64,000 bases of DNA, taken from positions 16,101 to 80,100 of the forward strand of contig NZ_FCOG02000032.1 in assembly GCF_001544975.2 (NCBI RefSeq). Direction: 5' to 3'. The notes below the pieces were generated by a model, which did no database searches, was not told the DNA's origin, and worked only from the letters and a program-made list of their open reading frames with translations. The stretch comes from Caballeronia arationis (GTDB lineage: Bacteria > Pseudomonadota > Gammaproteobacteria > Burkholderiales > Burkholderiaceae). This document shows positions 53,161-61,806 of this stretch, in pieces (within the stretch, counting starts at the first letter, position 1; each line of letters starts with the position of its first letter). Position numbers and translations under genes: made by a program.

Positions 53161-55524
53161 ATGAACCAGCAAGCCGAAGCTTTCCTCACCGACGCCCAGT
53201 CGCTCGCCGACGAAATCGACGCGTTCAAGCAAGTCCACGTCTCGCGTCCGCACGAATCGGCGCATCTGCATGTCAGCGGGCGCGCTAGCTACACCGACGA
53301 CATCCCGCTCGTCGCCGGCACGCTGCACGCCGCGCTCGGCATGAGCCCGAAGGCGCACGCGAAAATCGTGTCGATGAACTTCGACGCGGTGCGCGCGACG
53401 CCTGGCGTCGTCGCCGTCTTCACCGCCGACGACATTCCCGGCGTCAACGACTGCGGCCCGATCATCCACGACGATCCGGTTCTTGCCGACGGCATCGTGC
53501 AGTTCGTCGGCCAGCCGATGTTCATCGTGGTCGCGACGTCGCACGATGCGGCGCGGCTGGCTGCGCGCCGTGCGCAGATCGAATTCGAGGACTTGCCCGC
53601 CGTGTTGACCGCGCAGGAAGCGCGCAAGGCAGAGTCCTATGTGCTGAAGCCGCTCAAGCTCGCGCGCGGCGACGCGCCGGGCCGCATGGCGCGCGCGGCG
53701 CACCACGAGCGCGGCGAGATGCTGCTCGGAGGCCAGGAACAGTTTTATCTGGAAGGGCAGATCGCCTACGCCGTGCCGAAGGACGACGACGGCATGCACG
53801 TCTTCTGCTCGACGCAGCATCCGAGCGAGATGCAGCATCTCGTCGCGCACGTGCTGAACGTGCCGTCGCACAACGTGCTGATCGAATGCCGCCGGATGGG
53901 CGGCGGCTTTGGCGGCAAGGAATCGCAGTCGGGCATCTTCGCGTGCTGCGCGGCGCTCGCCGCGTGGAAGCTGCTGTGCCCGGTCAAGCTGCGCCCGGAC
54001 CGCGACGACGACATGATGATCACTGGCAAGCGCCACGACTTCCACTACAACTTCGAAGTCGGCTATCGCGACGACGGCGTGATCGATGGCGTTTCCGTCG
54101 ACATGACCTCGCGCTGCGGATTCTCCGCGGACCTGTCGGGCCCGGTGATGACGCGCGCCGTCTGCCACTTCGACAACGCGTACTGGCTGCCCGACGTGCA
54201 CATCGAAGGTTATTGCGGCAAGACCAATACGCAGTCGAATACGGCGTTTCGCGGCTTCGGCGGACCGCAGGGCGCGTTCGCGATCGAGTACATCATCGAT
54301 AACGTCGCGCGTTCGCTCGGCATGGATTCGCTCGACGTGCGCCTGAACAATCTCTACGGCAAAACGGACAACAACCGCACGCCCTATGGCCAGACGGTCG
54401 AGGACAACGTGCTGCACGAACTGCTCGGCGAACTGGCCGAGACGAGCGACTACCGGCGCCGTCGCGAGGCCGTGCGCGAATTCAACGCGAAGAACGAGAT
54501 CCTGAAGAAGGGTCTCGCGCTCACGCCGGTCAAGTTCGGCATCGCGTTCAACGTCACGCACTTCAACCAGGCGGGCGCGCTCGTCCACATCTACACCGAC
54601 GGTTCGATCCTCGTGAACCACGGCGGCACCGAGATGGGACAGGGGCTCAACACGAAGGTCGCGCAGGTGGTGGCGCACGAACTTGGCATCGACTTCGGGC
54701 GCGTGCGCGTGACGGCAACCGATACGAGCAAGGTCGCGAATACGTCGGCGACGGCGGCATCGACCGGAACGGATTTGAACGGAACGGCCGCGCAGGACGC
54801 CGCGCGCCAGTTGCGCGAGCGGCTTGCGAAGTTCGCTGCCGAGAAGTTCGGCGGGAACGAGGTGGCGGCGTCGAGCGTGCGTTTTGCGAACGACCGCGTG
54901 ATCGTCGGCGACGATGCGATTCCGTTCGAGGAAGTCATCGCGAAGGCGTATCTCGCGCGCGTGCAACTGTGGTCCGACGGCTTCTACGCGACGCCCAAGC
55001 TCTACTGGGATCAGGCGACGCTGCAAGGCCGGCCGTTCTACTATTACTCGTATGGCGCGGCGGTGTCGGAAGTGGTGATCGACACGCTCACGGGCGAGAT
55101 GCGGGTGCTGCGCGCAGATGCGCTGCACGACGTCGGCGACTCGCTGAATCCGGCGCTCGACAAGGGTCAGGTGGAAGGCGCGTTCGTCCAGGGCATGGGC
55201 TGGCTGACGACCGAGGAGTTGTGGTGGAACGCGGGCGGCAAGCTGATGACGCACGCGCCGTCGACGTACAAGATTCCGACTGTCAACGACACACCCGCCG
55301 ATTTCCGCGTGAATCTCTTTAAGAACCGCAATGTGGAGGACAGCATCCACAAGTCGAAGGCGGTCGGCGAGCCGCCGCTCCTGCTGCCGTTTTCGGTGTT
55401 CTTCGCGATCCGCGACGCCGTGGCGGCGGTTGGCGACTACAAGGTGAATCCGACGATGAACGCTCCGGCTACGGCCGAAGAGATCCTGAGGGCGGTGAAT
55501 GCGGTGAGGAGCGCGCGGTCATGA
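53161..55524 (+). CDS. xdhB: Xanthine dehydrogenase large (molybdopterin) subunit
   Basis: This 787-residue catalytic subunit binds molybdopterin. It has the N-terminal ald_Xan_dh domain (HVSGRASYTDDIP), the cofactor segments CRRMGGGFGGKESQ, NTAFRGFGGPQG and GGTEMGQGLNTK, and the late active-site Glu region KAVGEPPLLLPFSVFFA. Length is typical. AGAGGAA precedes the ATG. Its stop overlaps the xdhC start as ATGA, implying that all three are co-translated. A mature enzyme also needs sulfuration of the cofactor, the job of XdhC. Confidence 0.96.
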   Translation: MNQQAEAFLTDAQSLADEIDAFKQVHVSRPHESAHLHVSGRASYTDDIPLVAGTLHAALGMSPKAHAKIVSMNFDAVRATPGVVAVFTADDIPGVNDCGPIIHDDPVLADGIVQFVGQPMFIVVATSHDAARLAARRAQIEFEDLPAVLTAQEARKAESYVLKPLKLARGDAPGRMARAAHHERGEMLLGGQEQFYLEGQIAYAVPKDDDGMHVFCSTQHPSEMQHLVAHVLNVPSHNVLIECRRMGGGFGGKESQSGIFACCAALAAWKLLCPVKLRPDRDDDMMITGKRHDFHYNFEVGYRDDGVIDGVSVDMTSRCGFSADLSGPVMTRAVCHFDNAYWLPDVHIEGYCGKTNTQSNTAFRGFGGPQGAFAIEYIIDNVARSLGMDSLDVRLNNLYGKTDNNRTPYGQTVEDNVLHELLGELAETSDYRRRREAVREFNAKNEILKKGLALTPVKFGIAFNVTHFNQAGALVHIYTDGSILVNHGGTEMGQGLNTKVAQVVAHELGIDFGRVRVTATDTSKVANTSATAASTGTDLNGTAAQDAARQLRERLAKFAAEKFGGNEVAASSVRFANDRVIVGDDAIPFEEVIAKAYLARVQLWSDGFYATPKLYWDQATLQGRPFYYYSYGAAVSEVVIDTLTGEMRVLRADALHDVGDSLNPALDKGQVEGAFVQGMGWLTTEELWWNAGGKLMTHAPSTYKIPTVNDTPADFRVNLFKNRNVEDSIHKSKAVGEPPLLLPFSVFFAIRDAVAAVGDYKVNPTMNAPATAEEILRAVNAVRSARS

Positions 55525-56015
55525 TGCACGTCGTGTTGTTTGGCGCGGGCCACGTGGGACACGCGCTCGTGAAGGTGCTCGGGACCCTGCCGTGCGTCGT
55601 GCAGTGGGTCGACGCGCGCGACGAGCTTTTTCCCGACGAAGTGCCTGCCAACGTGCAGATCGAGCCGACCGACCTGGGCGAAGCGATCGTCGATGAAGCG
55701 CCGGCCGGCGCGTATTTTCTCGTGATGACGCACGATCATTCGCTCGACTTCGCATTGACCCAGCGCATCATGCGGCGAGAGGACTTCGCCTACTTCGGCC
55801 TGATCGGATCGAAGACGAAGCGGGTGAAGTTCGAGCGGCGTCTGGTGGAACGCGGGGTTTCGGGGCACCGGCTCCCGGAAATCACTTGTCCGATCGGGGT
55901 CGAGGGCATCGTCGACAAGGCGCCGCCTTCGATTGCGCTGGCCGTGGCGGCGCAGTTGCTCAGGGTGAGTTGCGCGAAGAAGCAGTCGGTCGGGGCGATG
56001 AGCGTGAGCGCGTAA
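55521..56015 (+). CDS. xdhC: XdhC C-terminal domain only (molybdenum cofactor sulfuration/insertion factor, truncated)
   Basis: This 164-residue protein begins directly with the Rossmann motif VVLFGAGHVGHALVKVL and continues through YFLVMTHDHSLDF and FGLIGSKTKRVKFERRL to TCPIGVEGI. These match the C-terminal half of XdhC. Normal Burkholderia XdhC proteins are ~330 residues with an N-terminal XdhC/CoxI domain; that half is absent and cannot be in another frame, since xdhB ends exactly here. The ATG overlaps the xdhB stop. It may have lost function, or the missing half is encoded elsewhere. guaD, often next in this operon, is replaced by a toxin-antitoxin remnant. Confidence 0.85.
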   Translation: MMHVVLFGAGHVGHALVKVLGTLPCVVQWVDARDELFPDEVPANVQIEPTDLGEAIVDEAPAGAYFLVMTHDHSLDFALTQRIMRREDFAYFGLIGSKTKRVKFERRLVERGVSGHRLPEITCPIGVEGIVDKAPPSIALAVAAQLLRVSCAKKQSVGAMSVSA

Positions 56016-56056
56016 GCGCTTGAGTTGTCGCCCGGCCGGGACCGTTTTCGTTCTGG

Positions 56057-56082
56057 CAATTATATCCAATTGGATATAATTG
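56057..56082. promoter_or_regulatory. 26-bp perfect palindrome with embedded -10, toxin-antitoxin operator
   Basis: CAATTATATCCAA (56057-56069) is followed immediately by its exact reverse complement (56070-56082), a 26-base perfect palindrome in GC-rich DNA. It contains the consensus -10 TATAAT at 56075-56080. The first codon at 56087 is only six bases after the -10, so the transcript should be leaderless or nearly so, and no ribosome site is present. The palindrome is ideally placed for autorepression by the antitoxin. Confidence 0.85.
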
Positions 56083-56086
56083 ACGC

Positions 56087-56411
56087 ATGAAGCCGATTCG
56101 ATTCCTTGGAGACGCGCTTAAGTGTTTGCGCGACTTCCCCGAGGACGCAAGATACGACGCCGGATTTCAGCTAGAGAAAGTGCAGCGCGGGCAGCGGCCC
56201 GACGATTTCAAGCCCATGCCATCCATTGGCAAAGGCGTAGAAGAATTGCGCATATGGGATGACTCGGGCACGTACCGCGTCGTCTACACGGCGCCTCGCT
56301 GACGCGGTTTATGTATTGCATGCCTTTCAGAAGAAAACTCAGGCTACGTCAAAACGCGACATCGATCTGGCAGCCGCCAGGTTTAACGAATTGATGAGGG
56401 GTTTGAAATGA
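56087..56411 (+). pseudogene. Frameshifted Gp49/HigB-like (RelE/ParE superfamily) toxin gene
   Basis: The first frame encodes 71 residues (MKPIRFLGDALKCLRDFPEDARYDAGFQ to TYRVVYTAPR) ending at a stop at 56300. In the next frame, from 56295, the sequence continues LADAVYVLHAFQKKTQATS then KRDIDLAAARFNELMRGLK, ending at 56409-56411. Joined, they make a normal ~108-residue phage Gp49-like (DUF891) toxin of the RelE/ParE superfamily. Alignment of the two parts suggests a two-base loss near 56293-56295. The restored stop overlaps the antitoxin start as ATGA, proving the original gene layout. The C-terminal third, which carries active-site residues in such toxins, is lost, so the toxin is probably dead. 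Confidence 0.85.
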
Positions 56412-56701
56412 CGAAGGCAACAACCGATCCGGACACCTACGCCAGTGTCTGGGATGCACTCGCCGACACGCCCGAACAGGCCGCCAATCTGGAGGCTCGC
56501 GCGGAACTCATGCAGCAGATCGCGGCTGTAGTGGGCGATGGGGGCTGGACGCAGGAGGAAGCCGCGCGTCGTTGCGGCGTGACTCAGCCGCGTATCAACG
56601 ACTTGTTGCGCGGACGCGTGTCGCGCTTTTCTCTCGATGCGCTCGTCAACATTGCGACGGCACTCGGCCGCCGCGTTCACATCGAGCTGCTGGCGGCCTG
56701 A
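56408..56701 (+). CDS. XRE-family antitoxin (HigA-like)
   Basis: This 97-residue protein has a Cro/C1-type helix-turn-helix (WTQEEAARRCGVTQPRINDLLRG then RFSLDALVNIATALG). The N-terminal ~35 residues (DTYASVWDALADTPEQAANLEARAELM) are typical of antitoxins paired with Gp49-like toxins. It starts inside the original toxin stop and is intact, whereas the toxin is frameshifted. It should still be able to bind the upstream palindrome. Its end overlaps the convergent LysR gene by 25 bases. Confidence 0.9.
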   Translation: MTKATTDPDTYASVWDALADTPEQAANLEARAELMQQIAAVVGDGGWTQEEAARRCGVTQPRINDLLRGRVSRFSLDALVNIATALGRRVHIELLAA

Positions 56702-57645
56702 AGGCCGGCCGCTACCGCCCGCTTCCCCGTCAATTCCTCCGAAACCTGCGCCATCAACGAGCGCAGCCACACGACATCGGTCGGCTGCTCCGGCTGCGGC
56801 AGCGAAAGCTGATAGCACTTGATCCGCGGAAACGGCACCGGCGACTCCAGCACCGCCAGCGGCAGCATCGCCGCGTAATGCAGGGCGAACCGCCGCGGCG
56901 CGGTAAAGATCAGGTCCGACTGCAACAGCACCTGCGGCACGAGCCCGAAGTAAGGAATTGTCGCGACGATGCGCCGCCGCACTGCCGCGCGCTCCAGCCC
57001 GATATCGATCGGATGCCGCTTCGCGCCGCTGTACGGCGTCGGCGCGAGATGCGCGGCGAGCGCATAACGCTCCACCGTCAACGGTTCGCGCGCGAGCGGA
57101 TGATCCGCGCGCATCAGGCAGACGAATACATCGGTGAACAGATCCTGGCGCTCGAAACGCGGCTCCGGCTTCGTCCAGTTCGCGACGACGAGATCGATCT
57201 CGCCCTCGTCGAGTGCGCGCTCGTGATCGCGCATCGGGCTGAGCGACTCGATCTCCAGGCGCGCGTGCGGCGCCGCCTCCCGAAACGCGCCGATCAGCGT
57301 CGGCATGAAGAAATCGTTGAGATAGTCGGGCGCGGAGATGCGGAACGTGCGCCGGGAACTAGCGGCGTCGAAATCGCCATGCGGCGTCGCAATGAACTCG
57401 ACCTCGCGCAGCGCGCGCTGCGCCGGCGCGAGCAGCGATTCGCCATATTCGGTCGGCACCATGCCCTGCTTGCCGCGCACGAGGATCGGATCGTTCAGGA
57501 TTTCGCGCAGACGCCTGAGCGCGGTGCTGATCGCCGGCTGCGTCTGGTTCAGCCGCTGCGCCGTCTGCGTCACGCTGCGTTCGAGCAGCAGCGTGCGCAG
57601 CACGCGGATGAGCCAGATGTCGAGTGAATCGGCGATGTCGTTCAT
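56677..57645 (-). CDS. LysR-family transcriptional regulator (NahR/NodD-like)
   Basis: This 322-residue LysR regulator has an N-terminal winged helix (SLDIWLIRVLRTLLLERSVTQTAQRLNQTQPAISTALRRLREIL) typical of the NodD/NahR subgroup, followed by an effector domain (RTFRISAPDYLNDFFMPTLI). The start at 57645 is chosen because this is where the helix-turn-helix starts; a long open frame upstream is not regulator-like. The next gene on the same strand is a DsbA-fold isomerase of the aromatic-degradation family, which fits an NahR-like role. The target is not known. Confidence 0.87.
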   Translation of the reverse strand: MNDIADSLDIWLIRVLRTLLLERSVTQTAQRLNQTQPAISTALRRLREILNDPILVRGKQGMVPTEYGESLLAPAQRALREVEFIATPHGDFDAASSRRTFRISAPDYLNDFFMPTLIGAFREAAPHARLEIESLSPMRDHERALDEGEIDLVVANWTKPEPRFERQDLFTDVFVCLMRADHPLAREPLTVERYALAAHLAPTPYSGAKRHPIDIGLERAAVRRRIVATIPYFGLVPQVLLQSDLIFTAPRRFALHYAAMLPLAVLESPVPFPRIKCYQLSLPQPEQPTDVVWLRSLMAQVSEELTGKRAVAAGLQAASSSM

Positions 57646-57827
57646 GGGCGCGGGTTGAATACGGACGGCGGCTGGCCGGAAACGGGGATACGTCAAGTTA
57701 AGCCGTTCCGACGCCCGACGCCATAGCAGGCGCGCTATGCGCGGCATAGGCGGCGTGCCTTTGCGGCAAGTCGGGCAGCACGCGGGCGCTCGCCGGGCGC
57801 GAGAGAAACGCCGCGGCCGCTTTCGCG

Positions 57828-58487
57828 TTACCCGAAATCCGCGTCTGTCGGCGCCATCGGCAGGCTGCTGATGCGGCGGACCTCCAACCCGTCGAGCCAG
57901 TTCGGCGAACGCGCGACGTAGAGCACCATCGGCAGCGTGTCCTCGCCCCAGAACAACTGGTCGTTGACGACGAAGGTCGGCACGCCGAACACGCCGAGCG
58001 ATACCGCCAGATCGTTGTTCGCCCGCAGTTTCGCCTTGATGTCTTCCTGTTCGATCAGCGTCTCGCCATCCGGCATGCCGACGTGCTGGCACAGATCGCG
58101 AAAGCCTTCGGGCGTCGACGGATCGCGGCCATCGCGCCAGATGTAGCGAAAGATGTCGCGCACGCACGCGACGTCGCCGTCCGCCGCGACAGCGAGGCGC
58201 AGCGGCTTGCTCGGATCGAACGGATGCTTTGGCGGCATCCGGAACGGAATGCCCAGTTGCTCCGCGCGAAAGAGCGCGTGCCGGTAGGTGAAGACGCGTT
58301 TCGACGGAATCGTCGCCGCGTGCGGCTGGCCCCATCGGTCGAGCAGCTTGTACAGTTCGACCGGCGTGACCTCGAAGGGCATCGCCGGCCATTTGTCGTG
58401 CTGTTCGAGCAGCAGGTACGAAAACGGCGATATGAAATCGAAGAAAAAGTACGGCTGGCCGTGACCCGGGGTGTTCGAGGCGCTCAT
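57828..58487 (-). CDS. 2-hydroxychromene-2-carboxylate isomerase-like (DsbA-fold, kappa GST)
   Basis: This 219-residue thioredoxin-fold protein is of the HCCA isomerase/kappa-GST type. It has the active-site serine segment YFFFDFISPFSYLLLEQ in place of a CxxC, the glutathione-binding GVFGVPTFVVNDQLFWG and the C-terminal DTLPMVLYV. In naphthalene degradation NahD does this isomerisation; with no other nah genes here, a general glutathione-transferase-like role is equally likely. GGGAG precedes the ATG. It lies upstream of the LysR gene on the same strand. Confidence 0.87.
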   Translation of the reverse strand: MSASNTPGHGQPYFFFDFISPFSYLLLEQHDKWPAMPFEVTPVELYKLLDRWGQPHAATIPSKRVFTYRHALFRAEQLGIPFRMPPKHPFDPSKPLRLAVAADGDVACVRDIFRYIWRDGRDPSTPEGFRDLCQHVGMPDGETLIEQEDIKAKLRANNDLAVSLGVFGVPTFVVNDQLFWGEDTLPMVLYVARSPNWLDGLEVRRISSLPMAPTDADFG

Positions 58488-58738
58488 GATTATTCTCCCT
58501 GTCGACCGGAGTTGGCGCTGTCGGCCAGAGTGAACGCTTTGGCGCTTACCCTGGCCGCATGCGCCTTACTCTGGCCCCATGCTTCGCAGTTGACCAGAGG
58601 TGGCGCCCCATGCGCCTTACCCCGGTCCCATGCAAGATTGTTGCCCATGCTTGCTGCGCGCTGTGACTCGATCTAATTGTGTATGCATCTGCGTCGGTCC
58701 GCGCATCTGCCCGACTTTCATTCATCTTAAGTGCTGCG

Positions 58739-60256
58739 TCACGCGGTGTCTGCCCGCGACGCGACATCGCGCGCATCCGGCGTGCCGCGCGCGTCGGGCG
58801 CCGCCCGTTCCGCGGACGGGCGTTCGCCGCGCGCCGCCTGCGCATCGCGCGCGAGCGCCTGATCTTGCGTCAGCCGATGCCGCACGAAGCCGATGTGCTC
58901 GCGCAGCACGTAGAACTGGTCGGCGAACGCGAGCGGCATCTTCATGCGGTTGACGGCATTCTCGATCGCGTCGACGCGATCGATCAGCGCCTCGCGCTCC
59001 TCGTTGCCGGGATCGGCCATCGCCTCGCGTTCGATTGCAATCAGCGCGCCATACCAGCGGTAGATGCGCGATTTCACGCGCCACCGGTAGAGCCCCGGCA
59101 CGAGCCTCAGGCCCGGAATCAGCACGACGATGATCGGCACCAGCAGCACGATCACCCGATCCGCGAGACTCGCGACCCAGAACGGCAGCGTGCGGTACAG
59201 GAAACTCTTGCCCGACTTGTAGTAGCGCTCGGCGTCGTCGCTGATCCGGTATTCGTGGACGAGCGGCGCCGGGAACTCGTTCGCGCGCTGCATCAGGTTC
59301 GCGCGCCCGTGGACTTCGCGCGCGGCTTCGATCAGCAGGTCGGAGAGCGCGGGATGCAGCCCGTCGCGGGCGACGAGCTCGGCGGTCGGCGCGACCATGT
59401 GGATCGGCTTGGGCGGCAGGTTTTTCGCGAAATCGAAGGCGCCCATCGGCAGCTCGATCACGTTCAGGTACGGAAAGCGCCGCGAGTAGGCATCGGCCTG
59501 CGAGAAATCGAAGAAACGCACGCCGGGCATGCGAAAGAGGCGGCCCATCGTCGGCGGCTGCGCGGAGTCGCCGGTGAGAAAGACGGCGTCGACGTCGCCA
59601 TTGACGAGCGCAACCGCCGCCTCGTCACCGGCGAGCGGCAGCAGTTCGGTGTCGTCGCCCGGCTCGATGCCGTTCGCTTTCAGGAGCGTCAGCGCGAGCG
59701 CCCGCGTGCCGCTGCCTTCGGCGCTGATCGCGAGGCGCTTGCCCTTCAGTTCCGACAGGCGCGAGATGACCGGACCGTGATAGAACACCGCGAGCGGCAC
59801 ATAGGCGACGCTGCCGAGCGACATCAGGTTGTCATGCGTCGAGCCCGGCGTGCTGACGCCGCCCTGCACGAAGCCGACGTCGACCTTCTGCTTCGGGTCG
59901 TCGAGGCGGCGCAGGTTGTCGAGCGAGCCCTGCGTTTCCAGCACGTTGAGCGTCACGCCGTTGCGCGCGAGGATCGCCTTGTATTTCTGCGCGCTGTTCC
60001 AGAACGAGCTGCCTTTCGTGCCGGCGGCGATCGTCAGCGTGCTCGGCGGCGCGGGCTGGATCAGGCGCACGGCCAGGTAGATCGCCGCCGCGCTCACGAG
60101 GAGGATCGGCACGAAGGTCAGCGCCAGGTCGCGCCATGAGATCGCGACGAAGCGCGCGACGATGCGCGGCGGCCTGAGGCGCGCATCGCGTCCGGCGCGG
60201 GGTTCCTTGTCGGGGCCGGTCCCGGGTCCTGGGTTGGGCACTGGTGGCTGGGTCAT
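58739..60256 (-). CDS. TAXI-family TRAP-type solute-binding protein, membrane-anchored, no partner permease
   Basis: This 505-residue protein has an N-terminal membrane helix (LALTFVPILLVSAAAIYLAVRLI), then a TAXI (TRAP-associated extracytoplasmic immunogenic) binding domain: TLTIAAGTKGSSFWNSAQKYKAIL, VDVGFVQGG, KGKRLAISAEGSGTRALAL. A second membrane helix (VIVLLVPIIVVLIPGLRLV) and a cytoplasmic tail of ~110 residues follow. Usual TAXI proteins are ~320 residues and secreted, and work with a fused TRAP permease. No TRAP permease is seen here, so this may act as a sensor or with distant partners. The start at 60256 is chosen by the helix position; an upstream ATG at 60328 is possible. Confidence 0.82.
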   Translation of the reverse strand: MTQPPVPNPGPGTGPDKEPRAGRDARLRPPRIVARFVAISWRDLALTFVPILLVSAAAIYLAVRLIQPAPPSTLTIAAGTKGSSFWNSAQKYKAILARNGVTLNVLETQGSLDNLRRLDDPKQKVDVGFVQGGVSTPGSTHDNLMSLGSVAYVPLAVFYHGPVISRLSELKGKRLAISAEGSGTRALALTLLKANGIEPGDDTELLPLAGDEAAVALVNGDVDAVFLTGDSAQPPTMGRLFRMPGVRFFDFSQADAYSRRFPYLNVIELPMGAFDFAKNLPPKPIHMVAPTAELVARDGLHPALSDLLIEAAREVHGRANLMQRANEFPAPLVHEYRISDDAERYYKSGKSFLYRTLPFWVASLADRVIVLLVPIIVVLIPGLRLVPGLYRWRVKSRIYRWYGALIAIEREAMADPGNEEREALIDRVDAIENAVNRMKMPLAFADQFYVLREHIGFVRHRLTQDQALARDAQAARGERPSAERAAPDARGTPDARDVASRADTA

Positions 60257-61025
60257 CTCGTCGTCGGTGGTCGGGAGGCGGGAAGCGGGATCAGGCGGGC
60301 GCCCGGCAGGCCGCCTCCCCGTCGTCATTGATTCGGCAGCAAGTGATTCGTTCGGATCGCAACTTCCTTCTCCGGCCCGCAACCTCGCCGAAGATGCTGC
60401 GACGCAAAACGCCGTCGAGCTTCGGCGCAGCGACGCCAAACCGGCGCTCGGCAGGCGTCGTCGAGCGGCACCGGCTGCCATTTTCCGACGATGGTACATG
60501 AGATCGAATCGGCACCGGACCGCAGCGACGGGCGGGAGCGGGCAGCTACCAGGCAGGGCGGCGTGATAATCGCGTGTCATGGCGGGGGTTGCGCGGGGGC
60601 GTCGCCGTCACTTAAAAGCTTTGCGCTTCTGGGCGTGCTGGATTAAATTGACGTTCGCCGCCGTGCACCTGCACACGCGTGCGTCCGGCCCGCAATGTGG
60701 GTCGATGCGTACGCGGCGCGCAGGTCGCGCGCGTCAGGACGGAAAGCGGCGGGCTGACAAGCAGTCCGGCAGCCGCCGCGCAGTACCCCAAATTTGAGCC
60801 GCCGGGCCACGCCCGCAACCGGCCGAGCATTCGATTGATTCGCCAGCCTCTCGCTGCATCGTGTTGCCACATCCGCCGGCTCGCCGGCCGTCATGCATGC
60901 GCGCGGGCCGCGCCATGTCCGCGGCCTTCGTGTTCCGCATGATGTCGTAGCAAGCCGCCAGAAAGATGCGGTCCCATCCGAAGTAGCAACTGTGCGAAGT
61001 CATAAGCGAAGCAAAAGGAGAAATC
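60257..61025. other. 770-bp intergenic region, no gene recognised
   Basis: This lies between the divergent TAXI and BON genes. Short open frames on both strands have no domain or ribosome site I can support. The segment TTAAATTGACG near 60640 may belong to a promoter. I see no tRNA or repeat. Confidence 0.45.
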
Positions 61026-61394
61026 ATGAAAGCTGTCGATATGTTGAAGGCGCTGGGTGTGGTGATGTGCGTGGCCGTGGCCTCGAGCGCGTATGCCCAG
61101 TCGAGCGATGCCATGGCGACCACCGACTCCGCGGCCACCGCCAAGGCCGAGAAGAACGCGACCAAGAAGACCGACCGCAAGCTGGGCAACGACGTTCGCA
61201 AGGCGTTGTCCAAGGCGCAGGGGTTTGACGTGTCGAACGTGTTCGTGAAGGCGCGCAACGGTGCCGTGACCTTGACGGGCTCCGTGCCGGACGGCAGCCA
61301 GATCTCCCAGGCCGAGGAAGTCGCGAAGGGCGTGGCCGGCGTCAAATCCGTGTCGAACAAGATCACGCTCGGCACGCAGGGCGGAGGGGGCTGA
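61026..61394 (+). CDS. BON-domain periplasmic protein
   Basis: This 122-residue protein has a signal peptide (MKAVDMLKALGVVMCVAVASSAYAQ) followed by a Lys/Ala-rich linker and one BON domain (DVRKALSKAQGFDVSNVFVKARNGAVTLTGSVPD to VKSVSNKITL). BON proteins such as OsmY and DolP bind phospholipid membranes and help with envelope stress. AAAAGGAG precedes the ATG, and a strong terminator follows, so it is monocistronic. The C-terminus is a short Gly run. Confidence 0.9.
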   Translation: MKAVDMLKALGVVMCVAVASSAYAQSSDAMATTDSAATAKAEKNATKKTDRKLGNDVRKALSKAQGFDVSNVFVKARNGAVTLTGSVPDGSQISQAEEVAKGVAGVKSVSNKITLGTQGGGG

Positions 61395-61454
61395 GTCGAG
61401 CAAGACGTGGGGCGTCGTCGTGCGTAGCGCGGCGTCGCCGGGGCTCATGGCCTG

Positions 61455-61490
61455 ACGGGTTCCGGCGCTTCGCGCGCCGGAACCCGTTTT
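61455..61490 (+). terminator. Terminator after BON-domain gene
   Basis: A 14-bp perfect stem (ACGGGTTCCGGCGC 61455-61468 with GCGCCGGAACCCGT 61474-61487) with a five-base loop is followed by TTTTCGTTT. It ends the BON transcript. Confidence 0.9.
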
Positions 61491-61780
61491 CGTTTGGAGT
61501 AGCCGCTTCGGCATCGAATGCCGGCCGCCGTCTCGATACGGAGACGGTTCCCCGGCGCGAGACAGGCGCGCGGATGCGCATGTTTGCTAGCCCGGCGTGA
61601 AGATACGTCGCGCGTATGTCTCTCGTTCTGGACGGCTGAGGGATCTTCCAGGACGCGTCGAACCCGGCTCTGCCTGGCGCCAGGAGCGTTTGGCGAAAGG
61701 GTGGAACCGGCCCGGAACTTGCGTTGGCCGTATGTGTTTTTGCGCCCGCAAAGACGCCAGGCCGGGCCGCCGCCCGGTCA

Positions 61781-61799
61781 TATAATAATCATGACGGAG
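61781..61799 (+). promoter_or_regulatory. Putative -10 and ribosome site of the 3HB-oligomer hydrolase gene
   Basis: A consensus TATAAT (61781-61786) stands out upstream of the ATG at 61807, and GGAGA (61795-61799) provides the ribosome site. No good -35 is visible at 17 bases. The rest of the 412-bp gap (61395-61806) holds only the preceding terminator. Confidence 0.45.
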
Positions 61800-61806
61800 A
61801 CTGAGA

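Noticed and set aside
56295..56411. A second small gene encoding the LADAVYVLHAF peptide
   Set aside because: It has no start codon at the head of the conserved part, and it aligns as the missing C-terminus of the toxin. It is better explained as a frameshift.
60612..61375. Minus-strand frames across the TAXI-BON gap
   Set aside because: They run antisense through the BON gene and have no domain, signal peptide or ribosome site.
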